DNA of 64,000 nucleotides. Source: Cucumis sativus (lineage: Eukaryota; Streptophyta; Magnoliopsida; Cucurbitales; Cucurbitaceae). Below the pieces are notes generated by a model that saw nothing but the letters and a program-made list of their open reading frames with translations, did not search any database and was not told where the DNA came from. Positions within the stretch are counted from its first letter, which is position 1; each line of letters starts with the position of its first letter. The translations under genes and the position numbers were made by a program. The stretch is from contig NC_026661.2 in NCBI RefSeq assembly GCF_000004075.3, positions 21,294,307 to 21,358,306 of the forward strand. The letters run 5' to 3'. Below are positions 1-13,200 of the stretch, one piece after another.

Positions 1-376
1 ATGAAAATCCCAAAATCCTAGACGTCATAAAACAAAAATCGGTGAATAAAATATATATATCTATCGTCTAACACGTAGATGTAGACAACTAAGTAGAACA
101 GGAATAGCACTCGACGCCATGTCAGTGGTGCTTATTAGTGAATCGATATTCTTCCATTAATGAATGCAGAACTATACATTTGCCAGAACATTCTCTCAAT
201 AAAATTGTGAGATAAAACAATGTGAAAATCTTTTCAGAATATAAGATCATACACATCAACTAAGTACCTTACTGCTTGGGAAAACAAAAAACAAAAATCA
301 AATACCGTCGATTTCGATAAATCTGATGCCAGTGTTTAAATCAAGAAGAAAGATTGCCTGTATTAATGCTACTCAC

Positions 377-620
377 CCTTTGTTGCTGTTGTGATACTGA
401 TTATTGAAGCAGAATTAGGGTTTCCTGAGCATGGAAAAGGGAAGAAGGCGATCAAATGAAAGGTAGGGTTTTGTAGGGTTTGTCCGCGCCAAGACTGAGT
501 ACATCAATAGCCCAAAAGGTGGCAATACTAAAGCACAGTGATTGGGCCCAAATTCTTGTCTCGTTTGTCATAGGCCCAGCCCATATGGTTCAATGAGGAC
601 ATAGGTTGTGTACCCAAAAC
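377..620 (-). promoter_or_regulatory. Leader exon and promoter of a gene leaving the left edge
   Basis: Read on the minus strand, this stretch has two to three telo-box motifs (AAACCCTA-like, plus-strand TAGGGTT near 416, 464 and 474) and several site II motifs (GGCCCA/TGGGCC near 545, 572 and 577). It then gives a pyrimidine-rich leader ending in a strong 5' splice site, AAGG|GTGAGT, with the boundary at 377. Telo-box plus site II promoters are typical of ribosomal-protein and other housekeeping genes. The only ATG in the leader opens a 5-codon frame, so this looks like a non-coding first exon. No coding exon of the gene can be recognised in bases 1-376, so its product is unknown. Confidence 0.5.
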
Positions 621-639
621 GAAAATAAATGGATAGTTG

Positions 640-1000
640 TAAATATAAGAATTATATTCAAAATAATTAAATATATAACAAAAAAAATTTTAAAAATTGT
701 AAATATAGTAAAATCTATTGATTGTAAAAGTCTATCAATAATAGGTTGTATATCAAATATTGGTCGATAAACAATAAAGCATACGAATCTATCTGCGATA
801 AAAATTTATCACTGATGTATTTTGCTATGATTGCAAAATTTTCAAAATATTACTACATACTTGATAATTATTCTAAAAGTTGTTACCCATTATAATTACT
901 TACTAATAAAAATCATATCGTACCAAGTACTTTCTAAGTGAAGAAAATAGATCAACTGAGTTGTTTTCAAGTGGACTTACAAGTATTAAGTACCAAAGCT
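640..1000. repeat. AT-rich dispersed repeat with TATCAATAATAG/TATCACTGATG motifs
   Basis: The stretch has repeated short motifs of the TCTATCA(A/G)TRATAG type together with 'tttgctatgattgcaaaatttt'-like wording. Similar wording recurs near 4,690-4,990, 31,640-31,740, 35,750-35,880 and 60,540-60,680. I take it as a decayed dispersed repeat; no coding potential is seen. Confidence 0.3.
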
Positions 1001-1009
1001 CGTTTGAGA

Positions 1010-1251
1010 TAGGTGTGATCATTGGTCAGTTGGATTCGAATTGACCAAGTCCAACCATAGTCGAATTAGTAAATGTTCAAATTGTTTTCGACATCGATTA
1101 GTAAAGGTCGGTCGATCGATTTTTGTCATGTCATTTAGAAATGGTCGATTTGAAACTTTTTGAAACAAACATCGATCGATCCCTCTTATTTTCCAACCGA
1201 TCGACTTTAATTTGGTCGGCTCTGTTTTTTGGTTTATCATGTTCACCCCTA
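1010..1251 (-). mobile_element. hAT-like MITE, copy 1
   Basis: The element is about 242 bp. Read on the minus strand it starts TAGGGGTGAACA, and its other terminus reads TAGGTGTGATCA, giving short imperfect terminal inverted repeats. The flanking 8-mers (1002-1009 gtttgaga and 1252-1259 atttgagg) match at six of eight positions, as expected of an aged 8-bp hAT target-site duplication. The interior is rich in GATCGATC-like and 'ggtcgg' motifs and is clearly related to the element at 28501-28750. It has no coding capacity, so it would be non-autonomous. Confidence 0.65.
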
Positions 1252-1259
1252 ATTTGAGG

Positions 1260-3480
1260 CACGAACCAAACGTTGGTGGAGCAAGTGAGTTATTACGACT
1301 CAATCAAACGACTTTAAAATTTGGACACTAGGTATATCAGTGGTGTACATCTATTTATAATGTACACTGAATTATAACAAACGTTATTTTAAATCCATGG
1401 TTAATGCCATATTTTATATCTTCCATCATTCTCTATTTTCATTTTTTGGTAACACTAGTTATTGTAAACTACTAATTGTAACTCATTGATTCTAACGGTC
1501 AAATTGTGTTTTAACTGTATATTTAAATTTACACGCATAGTGCTTTTTTAAGAGGTTGTTACGACCTCTAGATTGTTTGTTTACAATGGAATTTTGATTT
1601 TATTAACTTGTAAGAAGTTAAATTTTGAAATAACAGATTATTATCGTGGTGTCTATTCTTTTCGCAATCTACTAAGATTTACTATATTTTATATGTTCTT
1701 CTCTAATTAATACGCGACTATTCTAAAATAGTATGTATGCAATGTTTTTTAAGTACTATATTTCTAACTCAAATGTCAAATTCAATATTAGATTCACCTT
1801 ATTTTTAGTTTTTCTCAAGTAGTACGTGTGTTCTTTCCAAATTTTATATATCAATGCACTCAAATTTTAGCAACATTTTCACACATGGAACATAAAACCT
1901 TTTTTTTTTCTTTCCACATATCTCTAGTTCAACATATACTTAGAGCTTGGGAAGTGAGGTAGTTTTACATCAAGTTGGGATTTTGGGTTAGAAACATGGA
2001 ATATGAAAATTATAATTAATTTGGAATTGCTATGTTAGAGAGATTTAGGGAAACAATGTACCAATAAATTATTAGCATGAATAATTGCTATTGTTTGTCA
2101 AAAAAAAGTTAAATAAATTTGATGATTTGGATGTGACACTAAATAAAGCAAATGCTTTGTTTTGGTCTCAATCTTGGTATTGGTCTTGGTCATTGTCGAG
2201 ATGCATTGAGATAAGTCATCGAACAAGAAGGTGGTGATATTTGTGGAAAAGTTTGAGTGTTATTTGTACCAATTTTCCAACTATACAACAACTTTTACTA
2301 GGACTCCACATAGGTAAAGGATGATGATTAAAGCATGTTAGAAATCACGTGGAAGACAGTTGTATACATGTTTTTTATCGTGACTTTTAAGCTAATCAAA
2401 ATGTGATTTCCAAATTAATCAGAGCGGACATTACACTTGAGCGTGTCTTTGTTCTAATATTTTCATACGTTAAATTTTGATTAAGTTTACATACTAAATT
2501 TAACAAATGTATAATCTTGGTATTGCACACGACTATGAGTAGAAGAATTCATAGGGTCTTAATTAAATAAGATTTTGGAGTTTATAAATTAAAGTCAATC
2601 AATTTAAGAAAAATTGTAAAAAAAAAGAGAACATTTTAAAAGATATTTAAACTTCGTATAAAAATGATGTGCAACACATTTTGTCTCTATTCACCAAGTG
2701 TAAATAGTTTGTAACTTTTATACTTTTAAATAAATATTGAATTTAACCTTTAATCCAAGTTATTTTTTAAATAATTGTTAAAAAGAAAGTCGGAAAGTAA
2801 AAATGACTAAAAGTAGATGAATTAAAGAATAATATTAAAATAAAAGCAACATTTTCAAAAATAGCAAAATATTTAAACGATCCGTTTTTTTACAAAAAAA
2901 AAAAAAATATACAACAAAGCGATCAAATATTTAACAATTTTGAAAACGAAAAAAACTTATCGACCCACTAAGTGTTTGTAATATAGTTGGTACACGATAT
3001 TGTAGCAAGATTGTTTAGGATTCATTCAGTACACGATCATTATTTGACATTATATAATAGTTTAAATTTGAAACAATTTTTTTTAAAGATTATTTGATGT
3101 AAAATAGTTTAGATTTGACTATTATTTGATACACGATCATTTAAATTCGGGTAATACGATTTTTTTTAGTTTCAAATTTTATGTGATTTTAGATTTGACT
3201 ACCGAATACCCAACAATTTTTTTTTAAGATCTTTTATATTGAACAAAACAAAAATGGTTATATTTGGTTCCATGACCTTGAACCAAATAATAATTTGAAA
3301 AAAAAAATTGCACATGAAATGAGATGGAATGACAATCATGGAATATTAAAAAAAAAATGATAACATACTTTATTGGTTTTTTCATTTTGTTACTCAAAAC
3401 GTAAATATTTTGGTATTTTGTTATATTTATGATTTTTTTTAAAACTATTTATAAAATATAACAAAATTCATCAAATCCCT
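1260..3480. other. AT-rich intergenic DNA, no gene seen
   Basis: No open frame with plausible coding character, RNA gene or clear mobile element was found here. Homopolymer A/T runs are common. Confidence 0.5.
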
Positions 3481-3539
3481 TATTGGTCATTTGAATTATT
3501 TTTGCTATAATTTGAAAAATGTTAGGTTGTGTTATTCAA

Positions 3540-4140
3540 ATTTTGAAATAAGAAAAAGGTTTTTTTCAAAAATAGAAAAAATTAACGAAATATTTGCCCC
3601 AAAGAATAAAACTACTAAAATAAAAAATTCAAAATTTGAGTGTTGTATGAATTGTAAACATTTTGTCAAATATTATGTTTTTTACAATTTCTCAAATTCA
3701 TTAGGGATTTTTCAGAAAATAGAAAAGTTTCACAAACTATTTACACCCGATAGAGAAAAAACCATTAAAATATAAAATTTATTACACTTAATTTTTATAT
3801 TTTTATATGAAATATAAGTATTTTGTCATTTCTCACAATATAATTGTAACTATTTATTAGAAAAGTTTAACAAACTATTTACACCGTATACAACAAAATC
3901 ACTAAAAGACAAAATTTATTTCATTTAATTTTTGTAGAAAGATTAAATATTTTATCAAATGTTTGATAAGTACAAGTATAAATATTTTGTCATTTTTGAG
4001 AGTAGAATTCTACCTATTTATTAGAAAAGTCTTCCAAACTATTTACGTTTTATATAACAAAATCACTAAAAAGATAAAATTTCATTTAAATTTTAAATAT
4101 TCCGTGAAATGTTTATTTTTTACGATTTTACTATTTAATG
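3540..4140. repeat. Diverged tandem repeat, about 140-165 bp units
   Basis: The wording 'gaaaagttt.acaaactatttac' recurs near 3721, 3859 and 4024, each time followed by an (A)n-rich 'aaaatcactaaaa.a.aaaattt' segment and 'ttttgtcatttct'. A more diverged unit precedes them from about 3555. Related fragments occur near 29,460-29,540 and 31,400-31,510. The small open frames in it are low-complexity Lys/Phe/Asn strings and not convincing genes. Confidence 0.5.
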
Positions 4141-4179
4141 TTATTGAGCATTTTTTAAAAATTAAAATTTGAAAGTGGA

Positions 4180-6580
4180 TTGGTAGGGTTGGACTCTTGT
4201 TGTGTGTCGTATGCGTGTGCCAGCTTTTAATGTTGACTCAGTTTTGGTTCAAGGGGGCATTGCCCTCTGTATCGTTTCCTCCCGCCCTACGGCGGCAATT
4301 ACGCCGATTTTCTTCTTCTTTTCTTTTTTCCTTTTATTTATTGTTATTATTTTACGCGGCAGTTTATTTTTTTCTATTATTTTGAATTACAATACATTCT
4401 TTTAAATAAATGAATATATACACATTAAAAATATTCGACTTAAGCTGATGGGAAGAGTCGGAGACACGTTTTCACAAATATATAAAATCAGATTATAAAT
4501 ATGGATTTTTTTAAAAATAACAAAATACTTAACGAAATTACATTAGATAACAACAAATATTAAAAAAAAAAACAGTTTATAACAACTCTTTTCTTAGATG
4601 TTGTAAATTAGAAAATATAGATGATATGGACTGTATTGTCATATTAATTTTAGAAATTCTCAAATATTCAAGAGAAATTGTCAAAACTAACAAATTTGAC
4701 AATAATATACATTGATAGCCACTGATATGCAGTAACATTGATCGTTGACGGATCTATTAAGAGACCAAAGACACGTGCCTCTCACATTTATGTTTTTCGT
4801 ATTTTAATATTAATTTTGAAGTGCTAAATTATAGTATATCTTAAATACTGTTTTATTTTTACTATATTTTGTCATTGGTATAGTGACTTTGTCCCTTTAA
4901 AATTTCAAAGTTTTGGTTTCAAATCTCATCGTCACTGACATTGATAGACAATTACAGAAGTTTATCAATAACTATCATTCGTATAATCTAAAATTTTGAT
5001 ATAACTTATAAAAAATTAATTATCTCTCTCTCTATATATAATCCACACTCGTTTTTAGTTTGCCACCAACGGTTTGAGCATGAAAAACGTCTCTCTTCTT
5101 TTACTTCTTCTTTTTTTTAATTAATTAACCATTTTAGTTAATTTTCAAATACTATAAAATTGACAAAAACAATCGGCAAGTAATGCACATTTTTAAATAC
5201 TAATATTTTTAAAAGTATAGGAAGCATGGTAAATTTTTAAAAGTGTATATTTAATTTACCTATATCCTATTTATATATATACATAGAAAATAGGTGTATG
5301 ATCAAACATATCAATATTTTGATATTTTATAAATCCACGTTGGTGTATCTAACTATATATGTATCCGTGTGTGTTTCATACAAAATAACTATCATATTTT
5401 CTTGGAAGACTTTTATAAATACTATTTTTTAGGACTTATATAGAAAGCATGGTCATGTTATCTGTAAATTAAACTTAGCATTATTGAACTTGTAAGTTTG
5501 TAGTTAGGGTCTCTAAAAAATGCGTGCAACACATAAAACCAAATTAGAGTTCTTAAAATAATGTCGACATACTTTTCACAATTCAATGTGTCCAAAAGTG
5601 CATTCAAACACAAATAATTGGAGTCAATTCAAAATAAAAGACGAACATCAACAAAAACACATCAATTAGCAACAAGTAGTTTTTGTTTAATTCATATTGT
5701 TTTTTAAATAACGCATAGAGTGGATGAACCAAACCTCTCATTTGAAAGTTAATAAATAAGAAATCATATTAGTAAATATGTATTTATCTCGATTGTCCCA
5801 AATAGGTCATTTGTATCAACTAAACTACCAGTAGTTGGAGAGTGTATTAACTTAACACAATTCAATAAACAAATACAACAATATATCATAAACCTTGCAA
5901 AAAAAAAAAAAGGTTTTGTAAAGATGCAACGTGATGTAATGTTCATACAAACACGTTTTTTAGCCTTTTTAAATTAACATGGACTGAGGCAGTGAAATAA
6001 CAAGACATACATATCATACAGTACAACAATTATAGAGGGAGAAGATAAACCGATGAACCCCTGACCTTAAGGTGAAAAACCATATCAATTATCATATGTA
6101 AGTTCACTTTGGTCCACACGTCACATTGTAACAACATACCAACACGTATATTCTTACAATAAAAGTTATTATTATTTTGAAGAAAAAAAATTGAGGTGAA
6201 ACAAAATTTCTATGAACATCAATGATGGATTTGACCCTAGTGATTTTCTAAAAATCACATTCACAAATTGACTACTCAACCACTAAATTAACACCAAACA
6301 CCAAACTTTTAAAAGTATATATAGATTTTTTCCACTCACAAATATAGAAAAAATAAATCTATAGAGAAAAAAAATACTGTCCGATAACAAAAATTTTAAA
6401 AATATAACCTCGTATTTATATTTGAGTATAATTAATTTAAAATATTTGTTATTTTAAAATATAAATTGTTGGTTAATTTTTCTATTTTTTATAAAAACTC
6501 CAAGCTAAATTTTGACTTTCTATTTTGGGATATGATAGAAATTTTTTTCCAAAATTTTAAAATATTGATGTTGAACCGAA
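4180..6580. other. Intergenic: GC-richer patch then AT-rich DNA
   Basis: Bases 4190-4310 are distinctly richer in G+C than the surroundings (for example CCCGCCCTACGGCGG) and are followed by a pyrimidine tract, resembling a gene leader, but no coding exon follows. From 4400 to 6580 I see only AT-rich DNA with a possible SINE relic near 6035-6085 (B-box-like GGGGTTCATCGG on the minus strand). Confidence 0.35.
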
Positions 6581-7248
6581 CCGGATTGGGCCCAACACAT
6601 CACTTCGTACATTCCTACTTAAAAATGCGTGGGAGGGAAAGTTCGATGCGTGGTTTTAGGAAGTTTCTTCGAAATTTCGCATTGGAAGAGGAACGATAAC
6701 ACTGAGGACAGTGTACAGATCAGTTTCGTGCTCATCCAGCTCGGAGCTCCAATGGATCTCCATTTTCATGCCGATTTTCTGCTTTGCCTTTTTCTCTAGA
6801 CCTTCCTTTTGAAGATCAATGGAGTGGTCATCTCGCAGTCTCAGATACACGGCCACCACACCAATTTGGCTGCCATTGCCTTACGCAGTTACGTGCATTA
6901 TTCAGTTTCAAGCACCAGTCCCACCGTTTCGCTTCTCTATTGTTTCCTAAATTTGGTATGTGATCGCTCCTTTTTTTTCTACTACTCATTCCCCCAATTT
7001 CATCGCTCTTCCAGAAATAGCATAACCGTCGGCCAGAATTAACATCGACGACTTTTTTTTCTCTCTCTTTTCTTTTATTATTCAAGATTGTTTGTGTTTT
7101 CGATTTCTGATTTTTTGAGTCTGATCGTTTTTCCCCCCTTTTCGTTTCCGGGCGAATTGGCTCGGCAGTTGTAAGCGTCGGTCGATTGTGTGTATGTGTA
7201 CTGTGCCATCTCTCTTGCGACGTACTTCAATCTGAGCCGAGCCAAAAA
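6580..7248 (+). promoter_or_regulatory. Promoter and 5' leader of the ACA9-type gene
   Basis: A site II-like GGGCCC lies near 6588 (attGGGCCCaac), and CT-rich leader-like DNA runs from about 6,950 to 7,150. A 13-codon upstream frame (ATG at 7194, stop 7233-7235) ends 13 nt before the main ATG at 7249. The in-frame extension upstream of 7249 contains no ATG, so 7249 is the first usable start. The transcription start cannot be fixed by eye. Confidence 0.45.
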
Positions 7249-10200
7249 ATGACGTCTCGTGATTCCTCCAGTTCTGGTAATGGTCTATTACAGCTTAAGG
7301 TTTCCACGTCCGGTCGACATCACGATGTTGAGTCTGGACTCTCCTCCGGCAAAAACATTGACGAGGAGGAAGAAGAGGCTGTATCTGATCCCTTCGACAT
7401 CGACAACACCAAAAATGTACCTCTCGAGATACTCAAGCGATGGAGGGTAATTCTTCTTTCAAATTATGTTTTCTTGTGAGTAATTAGATGATTGCATCTT
7501 TCTAAAAAAAAAAAAAAGATGATTAGAATGAAATTAATTATATCAGACAATTGAATTTACTATAAATTTCAACAAATTTAACGAGAATTAGAAAAATAAA
7601 TGGAAATTTGTCAAATTATATTTACTTTATTAGGACGATGAAAAATTGTTGTTATGATTATGATTATTCGTTTGAAATGAAAACCAATTATTAATTATTT
7701 GCTCTATAGTAGAATCGAAGCAATGGAAATGTAAATGATAGACAGAATGTTCTTATTCTCGTGTCGTATTTTTGAAGATAGATTAAAAATGCCAATAGAA
7801 TAAAATAACAAATGTATTAAAAATGCCAATAGAATAAAATAACAAATGTATAACATGCTATTATATCCTCTGTAAAATAGAAAAAAGAAAGAAAGAAAAA
7901 AGTGAAGGGTCAACCAAGTGTGTTGACCGTTTCCAAGTTCCATCTGATCTTTTTATATTTTTTATTTTTAAATATAAAACGAATTTCATACCTTTTTCTT
8001 ATTGAAAATAAACTGTTAGAAAAATAGAAAAACTACGTGACTGACCAATTGGCTCGGTGAGCTTGATCTAATTTGATTAAGTGTTGGGCTAGATATCTCG
8101 ATTTGGCAAATATTTCAAGAGAGTTAGCGGCCAATTTGATTCAGCAATCGTTTCCCTCTTACCACTTAGTACACAATTTAAACTAGGTTAGGTAGAAATT
8201 CAAGGCACCCAACATTACAGAGTGAGGTTGTCAACTTTTGAGAGTTGAAAAAAAGTGGGACCCACGGTATAAGGAGTTGATATTAAATTGATGTTTTTTT
8301 TAGTTGTTAGGCCAAAACTCCTTGAGCCAAACGGCTCCACGGAATTCTTGATCTTTTAGTTGTTTAACTAGCGGCAATAAACCTTTAAACCCTTCACTTT
8401 GTGGTCTTGATTTCCCCACAACAATACTACATTCACTTTTTAAGATTTTGATTTCTATAGTTTTCTTAGAGTGGTCTCAAGAACTCTTAACTCAAACTTG
8501 GCAAAGGCCCAAGCTCAGTAGACTAAGTCATTATTTGGGCCTTGGCTAGTCCAACCCAACTCAAATAGTCAACTCTTGTTGACCTACCCATTTACCTTGT
8601 TAGATTAGATACAAATCTGTACTGAACGTGGATTGATCCATTAGATTGGACCTTTGTATCATGATTAACTTATTGAACATTTACTTCCAACCTTCTTCCT
8701 TAAAGGAAAAAATATTTATATATTTTAAAAATTTTACTTTTAAATAAAAAAGTACCAGCCTTAATTATAAAACAAAGTTTTCACTTGATTTTTAATATTT
8801 CACAAGTAAAGACTTTTATTCTAATTTTTGGTTAAATTTTAATATAATTATCATCTCATTAATCTATCATTAAAGAATTCTAATGTTTTTATCATTCAAA
8901 TTTATAATTCAACTGATGTATAAATCAAATTTTAAATTCATCTGTTTAAAGAAAGAAATTAATTTTTCTTTTGAAAGTTGATCATGTATGAAATGAATCA
9001 CTTAATTAAAAAAAAAAAGAAGTATGAAATGAATCGTGTTTTGAGTCCTTAAAAACTGGTTAAGGGTGTTTGTCCTCGGGCTGTGAGCTCTTATTTGTGT
9101 TTTTTTTTTTTTTTTTGCAATTCAATACCTTCTATTTATTTTATTTTATATTTGTGTGAAGTGTGATCATATATTTAAATCAATGGGACATTGAAGAATT
9201 TTAGCTAGATTCAAGATATCTAGTCTTTTTTGATGAATACTTTCTATCTTGATGCCCCTTAGAGTGGTCACTCCTGAAAATAGTAATGTAATATTGCTAA
9301 ATATAAGTTTACCACCCAAGTATTACACGTTAAGCTATCTCAAGTCAAGAATCTGAGGGGCTGTTTGCCCCTAGGATTAGAGAGGAGTGTTAGCCCACTC
9401 CATGTTTGGCCCTAGTATTAGATTAGGATTTTCCTAATCCTAATATTATGATAATACTTGTTCGCATTCCCCTTTCTCCAAGTAAAAGTAAAGGCCAAGC
9501 TAAAGCAGAAATCCCACAAAAGGAAGCAATGCCGACAAAAGCGAGATAATAGTGCGCACTCCAAATGCAGACTATTATATTCCCTATACTATTATAATCC
9601 CTAGACTAATAAGTCACTCTTCGTCCAAAACACCCCCTAAGTATTAGAATACTGTGCAATTGGAGAGATCATGTACCAAACAAACACATTCAAATGATAA
9701 TATTAAAGGTTCAAAACAATGTTCTGGTGCCAGTTATGAAGGATTTTGACGTTGAATAAGTTTCTTGTTGCAAAATACTCGGAGTGAGAGGATTGGGATT
9801 TTATGCAATGGGATGCACAGAAATGAACTTGTAAACCGCAGTCATCATTCAAAAGAATGTACAATGTGATGCATGTTTGCAAATAAGCTCTTTGTGGGAA
9901 AATACTTCTTTCCTATTGCATTTGTTTTCTTTAAAGCTAGTCTATTTGTACGCTTAGTGATAAAATATTATGAAAGTTCACAAGATTATTTGTAAATTTG
10001 ATTTTTATGCTTATGAAAGACTTTTCAGTTTTTTGTACATGGAAACTGGAGTATGAACCAATAATTTTTCCTTTTTTCTTTTCTTCCTGGGGGTGCAGCA
10101 AGCTGCATTGGTGCTTAATGCCTCTCGGAGATTTCGATATACTTTGGACTTAAAAAAGGAGGAAGAGAAAGAACAAAGGAGACGGATGATTAGAGCCCAC

Positions 10201-13200
10201 GCACAAGTGATAAGGGTAATACTTCGACTCTTCACCAACATTTTCTATTACAGGGTCTGTCTTTTATATCCTTACGACCCTAACACTTTTTGCTTCTTTC
10301 TTCAGGCAGCGCTGCTTTTCAAATTGGCAGGGGAACAACAAATTGGTATTGTGTCTCTAAAAGTTTTCATATTTTTCACAAAAATCTTTCAATATTGAAG
10401 TTTTCATATTTTTCACAAAAATCTTTCAATATTGTTTTTCTTATTATCATTTCTTGTATGTTACAACAAATTAACTCTGCCATCCTTTTCATGCCTTATT
10501 TCATGTCTGGTTCCCTAAAAGTTTCGTGTCAGCCACATGCTACCCGAAGGCCTTAGATAAATCAATTTGAAATTAGTTTTGATTCTGAAACTTAAGTTGG
10601 TGTTTATGCCTAGTCTTTTAACCATCGGTTGATATAAACGTCTGATTAATTGCCTACAATGCACCGGTTGTAATCATAAACTGGGAACTGAAAAGTGAAA
10701 ACATATTGCTTCTATTTAACTCAATTCCTGTTCTTCTAATTTTATTGTCACCATTGGTAGGTTCATCAGCATCACCTCCATTATCAGGTGGTGACTATTC
10801 CATTAGTTTAGAACAACTTGCTTCATTGACTCGTGATCAAAACTTGTCTTCTCTACAACAGCATGGAGGAGTAAGTCAACTATGGTTTGTTTCTTTGTAT
10901 CATAGTTACCCTTCTTCATCCTTAAATGTGAAGATTTATTCTTCTTTGTAAGGTTAAAGGCTTATCAAATTTGTTGAAAACAAGTACCGAGAAAGGAATA
11001 TCAGGAGATGAAACTGATTTGCTGAAAAGAAGAAACGCATTTGGATCAAATACGTATCCACGTAAAAAAGGACGGAGCTTCTTGGTACAAAATTGTTCTC
11101 GATTTGCTTCTGGGTTTCTTTCTGTCTTGTGTTAGTAAATGGCCATCATTCTCACTGTTCTATGTTTGGCAGAAATTTCTTTGGGAAGCTTGGCAAGATT
11201 TAACCCTAATCATCTTGATTATAGCTGCAGTGGCATCGTTGGCTTTGGGTATTAAAACAGAGGTCGGTTTGGGTTATTAAACATCTTCTCCTTTTTGTCA
11301 ATCATTTTTAAAGAAATATACTTATGTCGCACGTTCTGATTAATATTTGTGCCAGAAAGTTATAAGATCAGCAGGTTCTTGTATACTGATGCTTTGAGTT
11401 TTATTAACTTTGGTAAAGATCAACATGGCGAGATGTTTTATTGAATTTACACAGTGAAGTTCGCAAATATTAGATACAATTATGTTAGGATGAATTGCCA
11501 TACTTCTACTATTTACTAGATCACATAACACAATTCAAGTCTAGGGTGAAGCTAAATCCCATTCTGAGTCTCTGACTTTGGCAATCATCGCAGGGTGTAG
11601 AGGAAGGATGGTATGATGGAGGAAGTATTGCCTTTGCTGTGTTTCTTGTCATAATGGTCACAGGTATTCTATTTGATTCCATTAAAAGTGCTAGTAAGCT
11701 TGTTCTTTTGCTGAAGAAGAGGGAAGAATTAATGGGAAGAGTTTTTTGGATTTTATTGATGACAGAATGAAAAATCATGTGATACTTTTTAAAACAATTT
11801 TAAATTGATCTCTTACATGCTTGTTTGTTTCAGCAGGTTCACTTAACATAGTTCATGTAGGCATTTGGATTTGATATATGTTTTGGTGCAGTATACATTG
11901 ATTTAAACTTGAGTTTTTAACGGTGCTTTTATCTTTTTTATAAATACCTCCTTTTAAAGAATGCACCATTCTGTTCTTAGATGTCTTATTTTTGAATTAT
12001 TCTTTTTACTTAACAGCGGTTAGTGATTATCGACAGTCTCTTCAGTTTCAGAACTTAAATGAGGAAAAACAGAACATACAAGTAGAGGTACATGCTGGCA
12101 ACTTGATGCCACATTTTTTTAAAAAATAATTTTTTATATTAACCTGCTAACCAAGCAAAATTTGATGTAGATCTTGAGGGATGGTAGAACTTTAAAGGTT
12201 TCGATATTTGACCTTGTTGTTGGGGATGTTGTACCTCTTAAAATTGGAGATCAGGTGGCTGTCCTTTGTGGTTTATTTGTTTGTTGGTTACTTTAAAGTT
12301 CAATCATATTTTTCTCATGGCCAGACTAATTTGAACCGATTAGATCCCTGCCGATGGAATATTGATCACTGGCCATTCACTTGCCATAGATGAATCTAGC
12401 ATGACAGGCGAAAGCAAGATCGTAAGTTTAATTGCTCCCTCTCAATCGTAGGCAATTGTAGAATCATCATTCCTCTTTTTATTTCCCCCATGACTAAGCT
12501 GATATTGTCTCTCAGGTTCGCAAGGATCAGAAGGCACCCTTTTTGATGTCTGGTTGTAAGGTTGCAGACGGAGTTGGTACCATGATGGTAATGTTTGTGC
12601 TCTGAGGACTTGTAACTTTCAGCTATTCTTGTTTAGTCTGGTGCAGTTCTGGGACTATAAATATGAGCATGCCTCTATGAACGACTTTTATCCAAGTTCT
12701 TTTTTATGGTAAAAGCAGGCCGTTGTTTTATCATAGATTTTTAATTTATCTGGCTAGAACTTTGCATGGGCTGGAGGACTGACTTTTATTAGGTTCCCTA
12801 ACTTAATTTTCTGGTTTTGGTAGTAGGAAGCGTGGCTGGTTAGAGATTGGTTTTGTCCTAGGTTTGATTTGATTCATTAGGTCTGTCAGAGAACTTGGCT
12901 TATGTCTGATCATTGTAATTTTGTTTTCCGTGTTAATTTTTTCTTGTTGAACGTTTCATACAGATGATGCATATGCTTTGGCCATAAATTATGCAAAAAT
13001 TACAATTACGGAGCTTCACTATTTTCATGTTCAGGTAACTGCCGTTGGAATCAATACTGAATGGGGATTGTTGATGGCAAGTATCTCAGAGGATACTGGG
13101 GAAGAAACTCCTTTGCAGGTTAATGTCTTGACATTTGCTGCTTAGAAGGCGTTGGAATTTTCTGTTGATGTGTTAGGACCGACAATTTATCTTTGAATGA

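Noticed and set aside
3491..4172. Small open frames rich in Lys, Phe and Asn
   Set aside because: They lie in a diverged AT-rich tandem repeat and show no coding character.
7186..7248. N-terminal extension of the Ca2+-ATPase
   Set aside because: The extension would have to start at TTG; 7249 is the first in-frame ATG and gives the usual N-tail length.
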